Below are positions 16,311 through 25,410 of a stretch of DNA of 31,265 nucleotides, one piece after another. Numbering within the stretch: the first letter of the stretch is position 1; each line of letters opens with the position of its first letter. The position numbers and the translations under genes were made by a program. The notes under the pieces are model-generated. The model ran no database searches, was not told the origin of the DNA, and saw nothing but the letters and a program-made list of their open reading frames with translations. This stretch comes from Phocaeicola_A sp963624095 (GTDB taxonomy: Bacteria; Bacteroidota; Bacteroidia; Bacteroidales; Bacteroidaceae), in NCBI GenBank assembly GCA_963624095.1, contig CAVFNZ010000015.1:1-31265 (forward strand), read 5' to 3'.

Positions 16311-17861
16311 TTATCTTTTCCAGTAAGCGTTTTGTTTGATTAAAGTATTCTTGGCCAGCACCTTTGTAGAGATGGGCCAATAGATGCCTCCGTTGTCCAT
16401 CAGTTCCTGCAGGCGGTCGTTGTCCTTGAGCAGATTCTGTCGACGCATCAAGTCTTCCCATGCCATGCCTTCACCGACGAATTCCCTACGGCGTTCCTTG
16501 AAGATTTCCCTGATGAGGGCAGACTTTGACTTGTCCAAGTCGTTCTTGTAGGCCAGTTCCTGCAATCCCCTGTTCGTTCGCATCTCATTGAGCAAGGCCA
16601 GACTCTCTGTCGGGCGATTGAGTACGGCCAACGCCTCGGCGCGCAGCAACACCAGGTCCTCGTACCTTGTGAGCGAAACGATGGAGCTGTACACGGCATA
16701 GTCGCCATCGTTGCTCTTACCGTCCTGTATGATATTGAACTTCTTGAATATGGGAAACCGTGCACTCATGTCAATGAAACCATCGGTCCTATAGGAATAG
16801 GTGGAATTGTCGAAACAGAAACGCAAGTCATTGGAATCGTCGAACATGGAAGCCAAGGTGTCCGGTGACAGGTAAATGTCGGGACTACTCTTGGGGACGT
16901 ATGGCGAGGCAAGCGTCCAATCCTCTATGTGACCTATGGATGTCGATTCGTTATTGACATGGGCAAACCCGAACGCGATGAAACGTCTGGCATTGGTCGC
17001 CGAGCCACAGAAGTAACCGGTGGCCGACACCAACTGCGCGACGGTAAGGCTTGCGCCGCTCAGGCCGGTCTGACTGATATTGTCGAGAGCATAGGAGGTG
17101 TAGGTCTCCACGTCGGTGTACCGACTTTCCAATGCGGCAATATGAGCCAACATGGCATATATGCCGATGCGGTTAATCAACTTACCTTGCCAATACTCGG
17201 GAGTTTCCCGGTAGTACCGGGAATTGTTGGAGCCATAGATGAACGGAATCTCATCGGCGATAGCCAGGAATTCTTTCTTGGCATACGCCATCAGGTTTTC
17301 TTGGCTGGACTGAGGCACGAGAGGGAATTGTCCATTGTCATACGACACGGTGATAAGCGGCGCGTCGCCCCACGTCTTTGCTATGAAATAGTAGGCAAGG
17401 GCGCGGATGGCACGGGCCTGTGCCAGGTCGTACGCCAAAGTCTCCTCTGAGTAGGCCTTGTCCTTACCGATAAGGCCGGGGGCACGTTCGATAAACACGT
17501 TCGCTGCGTTGATGGCTGCATAGAACTTGTTCCAGTCGCCAATCTCATCTATCAGGTCGATGTTTGTAGAGAGGTTGTTGTCGACGATTGCCTGCAGGTC
17601 GGGATTGTTCAGGACGGTAAAGTCCCCTGCCCGGAGCTCATTGGTGGCCCAATACATGTTGTTGTTCACAAGGGCCGAGCGCATGAGACCATACATTCCG
17701 ATGAGCGCGGAGCGGGTGTCCTCCAAGGATTTCCATTGTTGTGTCTCCGATGCCTCATGCTTCGGGTCGACATCCAGGAAACCGCTGCATCCGGTCATTG
17801 CCACCGCCGTCACACAGGCTATGACCGTACCTTTAAGTGTATGTATATATTGTCTTTTCAT
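16311..17861 (-). CDS. SusD-like outer-membrane glycan-binding lipoprotein (pair 2)
   Basis: This 516-residue lipoprotein has the lipobox MTGC followed by SGFLDVDPKHE, a typical SusD start. The TPR-like region has AQARAIRALAYYFIAKTWGD. The C-terminal SusD signature is YEDLVLLRAEALAVLNRP, then LLNEMRTNRGL and EIFKERRREFVGEGMAWEDL, ending QNAYWKR. It binds glycan on the cell surface as the lid of the adjacent SusC. It starts 11 bp after susC and is followed closely by FAS1. It is clearly diverged from the SusD at 9691-11220, so the two pairs probably bind different ligands or parts of one ligand. Confidence 0.94.
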   Translation of the reverse strand: MKRQYIHTLKGTVIACVTAVAMTGCSGFLDVDPKHEASETQQWKSLEDTRSALIGMYGLMRSALVNNNMYWATNELRAGDFTVLNNPDLQAIVDNNLSTNIDLIDEIGDWNKFYAAINAANVFIERAPGLIGKDKAYSEETLAYDLAQARAIRALAYYFIAKTWGDAPLITVSYDNGQFPLVPQSSQENLMAYAKKEFLAIADEIPFIYGSNNSRYYRETPEYWQGKLINRIGIYAMLAHIAALESRYTDVETYTSYALDNISQTGLSGASLTVAQLVSATGYFCGSATNARRFIAFGFAHVNNESTSIGHIEDWTLASPYVPKSSPDIYLSPDTLASMFDDSNDLRFCFDNSTYSYRTDGFIDMSARFPIFKKFNIIQDGKSNDGDYAVYSSIVSLTRYEDLVLLRAEALAVLNRPTESLALLNEMRTNRGLQELAYKNDLDKSKSALIREIFKERRREFVGEGMAWEDLMRRQNLLKDNDRLQELMDNGGIYWPISTKVLAKNTLIKQNAYWKR

Positions 17862-17872
17862 CTTGTGTGATT

Positions 17873-20755
17873 TTAGAAGTTACATTTGAATCCTATGGTC
17901 ACAGTCCTGGGCAGAGCCATACCATAGCCACGGTAAATGCCGTCGGAGTCTATGGCTTCGGGATCATCGCCCGAGAAGTCGGAGAACGTCAGCAAATTGC
18001 TGCCGGTCACATACATGTAGACGCTCGTTTTTTTGAGCGGAAGCGTATATCCCAATGTGACATTGCGGAGCTTGAGGTACGAAGCGTCCTCAAGGTAGAG
18101 ATCCTGGTCGTAACGATAGGGGCTGATGCCGCTTGTGACATCATATCTCGGAAGGTCGTTGGGAACTGTACCTGTCTGCCAAAAGTTTATCTCGCGGATG
18201 GCATCCAGTCCCGTAGAGTAGTCGAGCGTCGCGAAGTTATATACCTGATAGGTGCGGTAGTTGAGAGCCTTATGTCCGAATGCGCCATAAAAGTCGAGCG
18301 TGAGGTCGAAGCGTTTGAACTTGAGCGTCGTGGACAAGCCTCCATAGAGTTTCGGGAGTGCGTTGCCGGTCATCACCTTGTCATCGTCGGATATCTTGTT
18401 GTCTCCGTTTTGGTCCACCCATATCGGGTCGTTGACATTCACGGATACACCTCCGACGGACAGTTTCGAACCGTTCTTTACCGGAATCTGCGTATCGGCA
18501 GTGTACTTGCCTCTGTTCTCCAAGAGGTAGAAGCGGTCTGCGGACTCACCGACCTTGAGCTTGCGGCCATTGATGACGGTCTCCGTCAAGCCATCGGGCA
18601 ATCTGTCGAGCACGTTCTTATTATAGGCCAAGTTCATGTCAATGGTCCATGTCCATCCATTCTTGTCGGAGACGGGAGTAACGCCAAGGTTCAGTTCCAC
18701 ACCCCGGTTTGTGATGTCCATGCCTTGTTTGTAAGCATATTCGTAGCCGAACTCCCGGTTGACGGGGAGTGGGAGGAATTGGTTCTTGTCCTTATTGTCG
18801 TAATATGTCACCCCGACGCTAAACCGATGGTTGAGCAGTTCAGCCTTCAATCCTACCTCAAGTTTGTCGGAGTATGGCCATTCCGAACCAAAGTCCACCC
18901 ATCCGAAGTTATAAGGGCGCGTGATGGATGGCAAACCGTTGTACGAACTGATGACAGGCACTCCGACCCAAGAGAGACTCTCGGAGGTATATATGGAACC
19001 GAGAGCGAATCTGTCGGATGACAAGAGTTTGCCGACACGCGACCATCCGCCGTTCAGGTTCAGGGCGTTCAGCCACGCCACATCTTTCAGCAAGACATTC
19101 TTTAGCTTCAATGTCGCTCCAAACGCAGGAGTGAACAGCCACCGGTGATTCTGATGTACGTTTGAGGCCGCATCGCTGCGCAGAACGGCATTGAGGTTGA
19201 GTATGTCGTTCCAACCATAGCCCAAGGTTACGGCTGACTGGAATGTATGGAGCGTCTCTTCGTCGAGGTAGCGGAACTGAGTGTAGTTGCCTCCGTTGGT
19301 GGTCGGCTTCTTGTCGTCATCCCCGTCGATACCCTTGGCGTAGTTGTAGTGCCACAAGTCCTCTTGGATGATTCCTTTCCAAGCGATGTCGAGCTTATGT
19401 TTGTCGGATATCTTCCAGTCGTAGCCCACGGAAGCCTCTCCCATGAAGCGACGGTTGTAGCCGGTATATACCGACACGAAGTTGACTCCACTCATCATTG
19501 TGGATGGCCAGAAGGCGCGACGGTGCAAACTCTCGTAATCGGCCTTCATGTAGACATCGGTATGCAGGCCGTTCCATTTGTAATGGAAAGCCAAAATACC
19601 ATTGAGCGACTTCGAGTCATTCTCGTCGATGGTATTGTCGGCGTATGACTTGTATAAACCGTAAGCTTCCCGAGTCGGGACTAACGGGGTGACAAGTTCG
19701 GGCATATACTCTATCTCAGCATAGCGGTCACGCATGGACGTGTTTCGAATGCGGTCGGCATAGGCGTACCGTATCATAGCGTTGAACCCTACGCCCTTAA
19801 AGGGGTTTATATTGAGGTAGAACCCTACATTATATTTATCGTAACCGGCATTGTCGGTTCCTGCCGCATTGGTGGTAGAGCCTACGGTGACAAGATAGTT
19901 GGCCACGCGATTGCCACCGCCCAACGATGCATTGACGTTATATTGCAGTGCGGAGCTGTAATAGTCCGATGCCCAGTCAGGAGAACCAAAGAAATAGGGG
20001 TCGGTGGTATCCTGCAGCCAGGCTGGAAGCGTATTGGCGAATTGACTGTCGCTCAGCGACGGATAGAACGACCGACGGAAAGCCAACTCGTCCCAACCAT
20101 TGGTCATGGTCACGTTCTTCTTGGGAGTGACCACGGAGAGCTGCGCATCGACGTGCGCTTGACGACCTCCATAATAGCCGTTCTTCGTGGTAATCCAGAT
20201 GGCACCATTAGCGGCTATAGGGCCAAGCTTGGCCAGTTCCACCGGATCTTTCACCACTTCGATTGTCTCAATGTTGCTGATGTCCAAACTGGCCAGCGGA
20301 TTGTTTGCCGGACCGATGGGATTCACATCATTATTCTTCACGGTATAGCTGAAGATACGATCCCCGATAAACGGGATGCCGTTGACATACACCACCGGCT
20401 GAGCGTCCATCGCACTTGTCTTTGTAAGCAAGGGAACGGATGTACCCCGGAGAAACATGTACTGGGTAGTCCCCGGCTCAGCGGTCAATTCCTGAACATA
20501 CAGACCGGGCGACCGACCTTTGACGGCTTGCTGAACCGATAGCGTGGGACTCTTCTTGACATCGTCCGCATTGACCGTCTCCTCATAACCGAGGGAATCG
20601 ACCACGCTGAAACCGTAGCCCCGGGTCTGACCATAACTTATACAGGGAATCGCCAAAGCTCCGCAGACCAACAAGAGTCCGATTGCACCATATTTTGATT
20701 TGCTTCTCGTCACGTTAAGGTGCATACGCGACAATGGTTTTGATCTTGCTTTCAT
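17873..20755 (-). CDS. SusC-like TonB-dependent transporter lacking N-terminal extension (pair 2)
   Basis: This 960-residue transporter is the first gene of the operon. The signal peptide ends near residue 43 (ISYGQ); starting at Met11 (20725) would give a more usual signal length. The mature protein enters the plug almost at once, with KSPTLSVQQAVKGRSPGLYV and then PLASLDISNIETIEVVKDP. The carboxypeptidase-like N-terminal domain present in the other SusC is missing. The barrel ends LPRTVTIGFKCNF. The large middle and C-terminal parts are typical SusC, including LYLEDASYLKLRNVTLGYTL. A promoter-like box lies 24 bp upstream of the start. Confidence 0.92.
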   Translation of the reverse strand: MKARSKPLSRMHLNVTRSKSKYGAIGLLLVCGALAIPCISYGQTRGYGFSVVDSLGYEETVNADDVKKSPTLSVQQAVKGRSPGLYVQELTAEPGTTQYMFLRGTSVPLLTKTSAMDAQPVVYVNGIPFIGDRIFSYTVKNNDVNPIGPANNPLASLDISNIETIEVVKDPVELAKLGPIAANGAIWITTKNGYYGGRQAHVDAQLSVVTPKKNVTMTNGWDELAFRRSFYPSLSDSQFANTLPAWLQDTTDPYFFGSPDWASDYYSSALQYNVNASLGGGNRVANYLVTVGSTTNAAGTDNAGYDKYNVGFYLNINPFKGVGFNAMIRYAYADRIRNTSMRDRYAEIEYMPELVTPLVPTREAYGLYKSYADNTIDENDSKSLNGILAFHYKWNGLHTDVYMKADYESLHRRAFWPSTMMSGVNFVSVYTGYNRRFMGEASVGYDWKISDKHKLDIAWKGIIQEDLWHYNYAKGIDGDDDKKPTTNGGNYTQFRYLDEETLHTFQSAVTLGYGWNDILNLNAVLRSDAASNVHQNHRWLFTPAFGATLKLKNVLLKDVAWLNALNLNGGWSRVGKLLSSDRFALGSIYTSESLSWVGVPVISSYNGLPSITRPYNFGWVDFGSEWPYSDKLEVGLKAELLNHRFSVGVTYYDNKDKNQFLPLPVNREFGYEYAYKQGMDITNRGVELNLGVTPVSDKNGWTWTIDMNLAYNKNVLDRLPDGLTETVINGRKLKVGESADRFYLLENRGKYTADTQIPVKNGSKLSVGGVSVNVNDPIWVDQNGDNKISDDDKVMTGNALPKLYGGLSTTLKFKRFDLTLDFYGAFGHKALNYRTYQVYNFATLDYSTGLDAIREINFWQTGTVPNDLPRYDVTSGISPYRYDQDLYLEDASYLKLRNVTLGYTLPLKKTSVYMYVTGSNLLTFSDFSGDDPEAIDSDGIYRGYGMALPRTVTIGFKCNF

Positions 20756-20778
20756 AGTAATCCATAGATTGTTCTCCG

Positions 20779-20786
20779 CAAAGATA
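20779..20786 (-). promoter_or_regulatory. Promoter -7 box of the PUL operon
   Basis: On the - strand this reads TATCTTTG followed by CGG, a match to TAnnTTTG. Transcription would start near 20773, giving a leader of about 17 nt to the ATG at 20755 or about 47 nt to Met11. No good TTTG -33 box is seen at 19-21 bp, which fits a promoter that needs an activator. Confidence 0.55.
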
Positions 20787-20792
20787 GGTCTT

Positions 20793-20841
20793 AATCATCC
20801 AAATTTGCATCCAATAAATAACCACAATGTGTCAATCATCC
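20793..20841 (-). repeat. Direct repeats upstream of the PUL promoter
   Basis: AATCATCC occurs at 20793-20800 and 20834-20841 on the + strand, 41 bp apart (about four helical turns), each preceded by GTC within a few bases. On the - strand the copies read GGATGATT and lie just upstream of the -7 box at 20779-20786. The arrangement suits paired direct-repeat sites for the AraC domain of the neighbouring regulator, but this is inference. A shorter match (AATCATC) is at 21049-21055. Confidence 0.35.
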
Positions 20842-21116
20842 GTTCAAATACATAATTTGGAGGTTCGAATGTTCGATATTTCGCCAGCGGAATCAACTAA
20901 TTGACAGATGCATGTTATTCAGCATAACTTTTTACTCCTGTTTCATACTCCAATTATTCGCCATTACGGCCCGTCTTAGACACCCGAATGAGCATGGCTC
21001 TCAATCTCAGGCATAAATAGGATATAGTGTTCGACAGCTGTCGGTTAATCATCGAGACGGGATTCAGCAACGTGGAAGTCCCTATTCTTACCCTGTTCAA
21101 GAGGTACAGCGTTTGG

Positions 21117-24100
21117 TTAGGACTTAGGCACATCACGCGGGGAAATACCAAACTGCTCCTTGAAGCAAGTGGAGAAGTAGCGCGGAGTGGAGAATCCTGT
21201 CGCATACGCAATCTGCGAGATGTTCATCTGCCCTTCCTTCAACAGCTCGTATCCTCGTTTGAGCCTTGTGGTGCGCACCAACTCCACGGGCGACATACCC
21301 GTTATGGTTTTCACTTTGCGATAGAGCGAGGAGCGGGACATGTACACTTCGCTGGCGAGCGTGTCTATCTCGAAATTCTCATCCTCGATATGCTCGTTTA
21401 TCAAAGCTATCAGCTTGTCGAAGAACTCCTGGTCGAGCTGAGAGAGTTCCAAGGTGGAGGTGTTGCCCTCAGGGGTTCCCTTATAGCTGTCCTGCTTATC
21501 GCGTTTGTTCTTGATGAAATTGTCGATGCGAGCCACCAACACCGGCAGCTCAAACGGTTTGGCAATATACCCGTCAGCTCCGGCGTTGTAGCATTCGATT
21601 CTGTCCTCCGAACGGTTTTTGGCAGTCAGCAGTATGACCGGGATATGGCTTGTCTTGATGGACGACTTCAAGGTACGACACAGCTCCAGGCCGTCCATCT
21701 CCGGCATCATCACATCGCTCACTATCAAGTCGATGTCGTTCTTCCCCACGACATCGAGTGCCTCCACCCCATTGTGAGCGGAGAGCACATGATAGCTGCG
21801 GGCAAATATCTTGCGCATGATGGACAGCAGTTCCTCGTTGTCTTCCACGAGCAACAGGGTGACGTCAGTCTCATTTTTATTATCGGACTGGTCGAGTACA
21901 TCGAGGTCGGTTGGAGCGTGCTTGTTTAGCGGTGAACCTATTATAGGACCGTTCTCGGCAATCTCCGCAAGAGAGTATTCCATCTTTGATACCGGGAATT
22001 CTATTGTGAACACACTCCCCTTTCCACTGGTGCTTTCGACCGAGATGGAGCCATGGTGCATTACCAGCAAATCCTTGACTAACGAAAGTCCTATTCCGTT
22101 GGAGCCAACCTTTGCGGAGGTTCCAATCGTATAGAAGCGGTCGAATATCTTTTCGAGTTCTTTCTTGTCTATCCCTATGCCCGTATCGGATACCTTAACC
22201 ACCGCATAGCTAACGTCTCCCACCTTACGGCTTCGGAGACAAACCGATACAGAGCCACCATCCGGGGTATATTTGTAGGCGTTGGACACAAGGTTGAACA
22301 GTACCTTCTCAATCTTGTCGCTGTCGAAATAGCCGATGATGGGTTCACAATCGTTGTCGTAACTGAAATTGATGTGCTTTCGTGCCATCAGGGGTTGGAA
22401 GTGATTGCGACATATCCGGTCGATGTAGTCACTAAGATTATCCACGGAGACCCTCAGCCTCATGTTGCCGGTCTCCACCTTCCGGTAGTCAAGAATCTGC
22501 TGTACCAGACCTTTGACCTTCGCAAGGTTGAACCTTATCTTGTCCAGGTAATTGCCGCTTATCCCGTATACCGTCTCCATGTCGTCTATCAGACAGGAAA
22601 TGATTGTTATAGGGGTGAGGAAGTCGTGCGAGATGTTGGCGAAGTATTTCAGTTTCATCTCCGTCAGCGCTTCGGTGTTCTTCTTGTCGAGCTGCGCCTG
22701 CTGCATCAACTGTTTCTCACGTATGCGACTCCTTATGTAAATATAGGTAACGGAAAGCAACGCCAACGCGGCGAAGGCGTACAACAGATAGGCCCACCAG
22801 GTTTCGTACCATGCCGGCAGTCGGTCAATGGTATAGCTCGTCACCAATCCCCATTGTCCGTTCTCGTCGGTAGCGCGTATCAGGAGCGTATGTTCGCCCT
22901 TGGGCAACTCATTGTAGAAACCTACGGGAGAACCGCTGTCGAACTCAGTCCAGTCGGTTTCCAGGTCCTTCATCCGGTAAGAGAAGCGGATTCTGTCCTG
23001 GTTGGAGTACCTCAGAGCCGAGAATTCCAGGCGGATGTCTTTCGCGTTGGAGGGCAACGTAATCATCCGGTTGTGGAAATCGACCATGCCGTCGCATGTA
23101 TCAAAGACAGACAATCCCGAGATTTTGACATCCGACAGAACCGGAGCGATGGGTGAAGAGTCCTCGGCGAGCAACGCGTCCACGTCCACCGTCACAAAGC
23201 CACCGCTACAGCCATAGTAAAGGCGGTTCCCACTCGCGTCATAGCAAACGGCGTCGGAGTTGAGGGAACTCTCTTTGTCCCTTGAATCAAAGGCGTCATA
23301 CTGAACAGAGGTGGAGAAGTCGGGAGTGAACCGATAGAGCATCTTTCCCGTGGAAATCCACTTATTGTTCCCCTTGTCAATAAACAGGTTGTGGACGTAT
23401 CTCGATAATTGAAGATTGACCTTCCCCGTGAAATCAGTGAAGCTGTCGTCGGTGGAATTGACACCTACGAGATGTCCGTATTTACCAACCGCCCAGAGGA
23501 CATCGTCCTGCCCGTCCTTCACCAGAGAGATGACCGACAGTTCAGCCGTTCCGGCAATATTCCTCTTAGTGACGTTAACCGTATCCTCCTTAGTTTGTAC
23601 AGAGACTTTTATGACCCCTTGGGAAAGGGACGAGATCCATGCCGAGTCATTCCCGTCGATAATGATGGATGTGATGTCAGCGAGGTTGCTGATGACCCTA
23701 TGACACCGACCGTCAGCCTTCCGGATAATCAAGTGCCGGTCGGTCGCAATCCACAGATTGTACTTAGAGTCTCTGGCCATGCACCTGGGAGCCCCGTCGT
23801 AACTATCGAAACTGTACGAATCCACGAGTCTGACTCCATCGTTACCGGAAATCAAAACATGTATTTTTGTGAAGTACTGGGATCCCACGTATAAGGTGTC
23901 GGTTGTTGCATCCAATTGGGTAATAAAACTGGTCTCATTCAAATCGGACAAGGCGGACAGAGCCGGAATCTCACGATACATCTTTGTCGTCCCGTCCCTA
24001 AGGTCGTAATACCCCAAGCCACAACGAGGTTGGTTGAACCAAAGTTTACCCTTGTGACAGTAAACGTGGGACAACGTCGGATTGATACTCCGCGACTGGT

Positions 24101-25139
24101 CGTTGAATAAGGGTAACGAAGTCTTTGTGATAATGGGAACCGTCTGATTGATTATGTATGCCCCATAGTCGGAAGCTGCAATCCAAACGCATCCTCTGTC
24201 GTCCGTCATCAGCCGGTGGAATATGTTGTTGGTTTCGTTACTGAGAGCCGATACATCCTTGAGCTCCAATGTGTTTCCGTTAAGCTCACCGCAGAACAAA
24301 CCGGAATGGCTTATCATCCAGATATGATTGAATGAATCGACGGTCATGCCGAAAATCGCATCCAACCTACCATCCGGAACGTTTATGAAAATCTTCTCCG
24401 GTGTATATCCGCCAGCGGGGTTCTTGCGCAGCCTGTACAGTCCGTCGCCCCATGTGCCGACAAGATACGAATCGCCATACTCAACGATTCGCATGGGATT
24501 ATCTTGAGCACCAATGGGGTTCATCTTCTGGAATCGGTCCGTTCGCCGGTTATAGCGATAAAGTCCACTTCTCCAAAACGAGACCCACACGCCATCCTTG
24601 GAGTCCCGGTACACAGTGTTCACACTTGTTACCGGAAGCGACGTGTCATAAGTCCTCACACTATCCAATGTGTTGGAAGCCCTTACAAGACGCTTGTAAG
24701 TACCTACCCACACCGAAGCGCCATCCGCATCGGGCACCACGGCACGTATTTCATAGTCGTTCAAGTCCGAAGCCGATGAATGCCTTAATGTCAATCGTCT
24801 GGAGTCCATCAGGTTCAATCCTCGCTTAGTGCCAATGAAGAGAGTCCGCTCGTTATCCTCAGCGATGGCGGTTATGGCATTGTCGGTGAGCAAATCCATA
24901 TTTTCCCGATTCGAGCGCCAGGTCTTCACCCTATAGCCATCGTAACGGCACAAGCCGTCATTCGTGCCAAGCCAAATGAATCCTTCACTGTCATTGTATA
25001 TAGTATAGACTGAGTTGGACGGCAATTCGTTCAACACCGGCAGATTGGTTATCGTGGCTGATATCCGGTCAGCGAATGCCCATGCAGGCATAGACACGAT
25101 ACACAGCAGAATGACCATTTGAATTTTCCTTGTGCTCAT
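21117..25139 (-). CDS. Hybrid two-component sensor/AraC regulator (HTCS)
   Basis: This 1340-residue one-protein signalling system senses the released oligosaccharide in the periplasm and activates the PUL. A signal peptide precedes a two-component-regulator propeller with repeats such as YNDSEGFIWLGTNDGLCRYD and DDRGCVWIAASDYGAYIIN. A Y_Y_Y domain follows, then a membrane segment at about 782-802. The HisKA H-box is FANISHDFLTPI with His838. HATPase boxes are NLVSNAYKYTPDGG and VSDTGIGI. The receiver domain (about 1100-1210) has IVSDVMMPEMDG with Asp1142. The C-terminus is an AraC-type helix-turn-helix (SRSSLYRKVKTITGMSPVEL, IAYATGFSTPRYFSTCFKEQ). All expected domains are present. It is transcribed toward the PUL and divergently from the GH43 operon. 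Confidence 0.95.
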   Translation of the reverse strand: MSTRKIQMVILLCIVSMPAWAFADRISATITNLPVLNELPSNSVYTIYNDSEGFIWLGTNDGLCRYDGYRVKTWRSNRENMDLLTDNAITAIAEDNERTLFIGTKRGLNLMDSRRLTLRHSSASDLNDYEIRAVVPDADGASVWVGTYKRLVRASNTLDSVRTYDTSLPVTSVNTVYRDSKDGVWVSFWRSGLYRYNRRTDRFQKMNPIGAQDNPMRIVEYGDSYLVGTWGDGLYRLRKNPAGGYTPEKIFINVPDGRLDAIFGMTVDSFNHIWMISHSGLFCGELNGNTLELKDVSALSNETNNIFHRLMTDDRGCVWIAASDYGAYIINQTVPIITKTSLPLFNDQSRSINPTLSHVYCHKGKLWFNQPRCGLGYYDLRDGTTKMYREIPALSALSDLNETSFITQLDATTDTLYVGSQYFTKIHVLISGNDGVRLVDSYSFDSYDGAPRCMARDSKYNLWIATDRHLIIRKADGRCHRVISNLADITSIIIDGNDSAWISSLSQGVIKVSVQTKEDTVNVTKRNIAGTAELSVISLVKDGQDDVLWAVGKYGHLVGVNSTDDSFTDFTGKVNLQLSRYVHNLFIDKGNNKWISTGKMLYRFTPDFSTSVQYDAFDSRDKESSLNSDAVCYDASGNRLYYGCSGGFVTVDVDALLAEDSSPIAPVLSDVKISGLSVFDTCDGMVDFHNRMITLPSNAKDIRLEFSALRYSNQDRIRFSYRMKDLETDWTEFDSGSPVGFYNELPKGEHTLLIRATDENGQWGLVTSYTIDRLPAWYETWWAYLLYAFAALALLSVTYIYIRSRIREKQLMQQAQLDKKNTEALTEMKLKYFANISHDFLTPITIISCLIDDMETVYGISGNYLDKIRFNLAKVKGLVQQILDYRKVETGNMRLRVSVDNLSDYIDRICRNHFQPLMARKHINFSYDNDCEPIIGYFDSDKIEKVLFNLVSNAYKYTPDGGSVSVCLRSRKVGDVSYAVVKVSDTGIGIDKKELEKIFDRFYTIGTSAKVGSNGIGLSLVKDLLVMHHGSISVESTSGKGSVFTIEFPVSKMEYSLAEIAENGPIIGSPLNKHAPTDLDVLDQSDNKNETDVTLLLVEDNEELLSIMRKIFARSYHVLSAHNGVEALDVVGKNDIDLIVSDVMMPEMDGLELCRTLKSSIKTSHIPVILLTAKNRSEDRIECYNAGADGYIAKPFELPVLVARIDNFIKNKRDKQDSYKGTPEGNTSTLELSQLDQEFFDKLIALINEHIEDENFEIDTLASEVYMSRSSLYRKVKTITGMSPVELVRTTRLKRGYELLKEGQMNISQIAYATGFSTPRYFSTCFKEQFGISPRDVPKS

Positions 25140-25170
25140 GATATCTATAATAAGAATAAGTTTCCACCCA

Positions 25171-25202
25171 CAAAATTAGGCAAGAGCGACGACTTGAGCA
25201 AG
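25171..25202 (-). promoter_or_regulatory. Promoter of the regulator gene
   Basis: On the - strand the -7 box TAATTTTG (25171-25178) has a CTTG at 25199-25202 as -33 box, with a 20-bp spacer to the -7 box. This fits the Bacteroidales consensus TTTG-N19-21-TAnnTTTG. Transcription would begin near 25165, giving a leader of about 26 nt. Confidence 0.55.
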
Positions 25203-25365
25203 CGGAAAAGCCGATGCACGGTAGCGATGCACAAATTTTGGAACACATTGAACTAAATTCGGCACGAATGAGCCGAGGCAAGGGCGTTCCGGGCAAGTAA
25301 AATCCGGACGCGATTCTCCTCACGCCTCGGAATGACGTTGTTATTGACTAAATAACGGACATGTA

Positions 25366-25390
25366 TAGTCTGAAATTTAACATCAGACTA
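25366..25390. promoter_or_regulatory. Perfect inverted repeat, candidate operator
   Basis: TAGTCTGA (25366-25373) and TCAGACTA (25383-25390) are perfect 8-bp inverted arms around a 9-nt AT-rich centre. The element ends 12 bp before the + strand -7 box, so it covers the -33 position of the GH43 operon promoter. That location suits an operator for a dimeric regulator. I did not find a second copy upstream of the other promoters in the window. Confidence 0.5.
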
Positions 25391-25402
25391 TTTGTTCGTT
25401 AG

Positions 25403-25410
25403 TAATTTTG
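25403..25410 (+). promoter_or_regulatory. Promoter -7 box of the GH43 operon
   Basis: TAATTTTG followed by C matches TAnnTTTG. Transcription would start near 25416, giving a leader of about 30 nt before the ATG at 25446. The -33 position is occupied by an inverted repeat rather than a TTTG box, which suggests control by a bound regulator. Confidence 0.55.

Larger units (their letters stand above)
20756..21116. other. Intergenic region between the regulator gene and the PUL operon
   Basis: This 361-bp gap separates the stop of the regulator gene from the first susC, both on the - strand. The part near susC holds the promoter box and the direct repeats described separately. GTTAT-TCAGC-ATAAC (20914-20928) is a small inverted repeat. 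CGACAGCTGTCG (21034-21045) is a perfect 12-bp palindrome. I see no strong terminator for the regulator gene and no protein gene. Confidence 0.6.

Noticed and set aside
17837..19021. Open + strand frame of 394 codons
   Set aside because: It is antisense to susC and shows no recognisable domain; a shadow of the biased codon use of susC.
20954..21211. 85-codon - strand frame after the regulator gene
   Set aside because: It overlaps the AraC domain of the regulator in another frame and has no motif.
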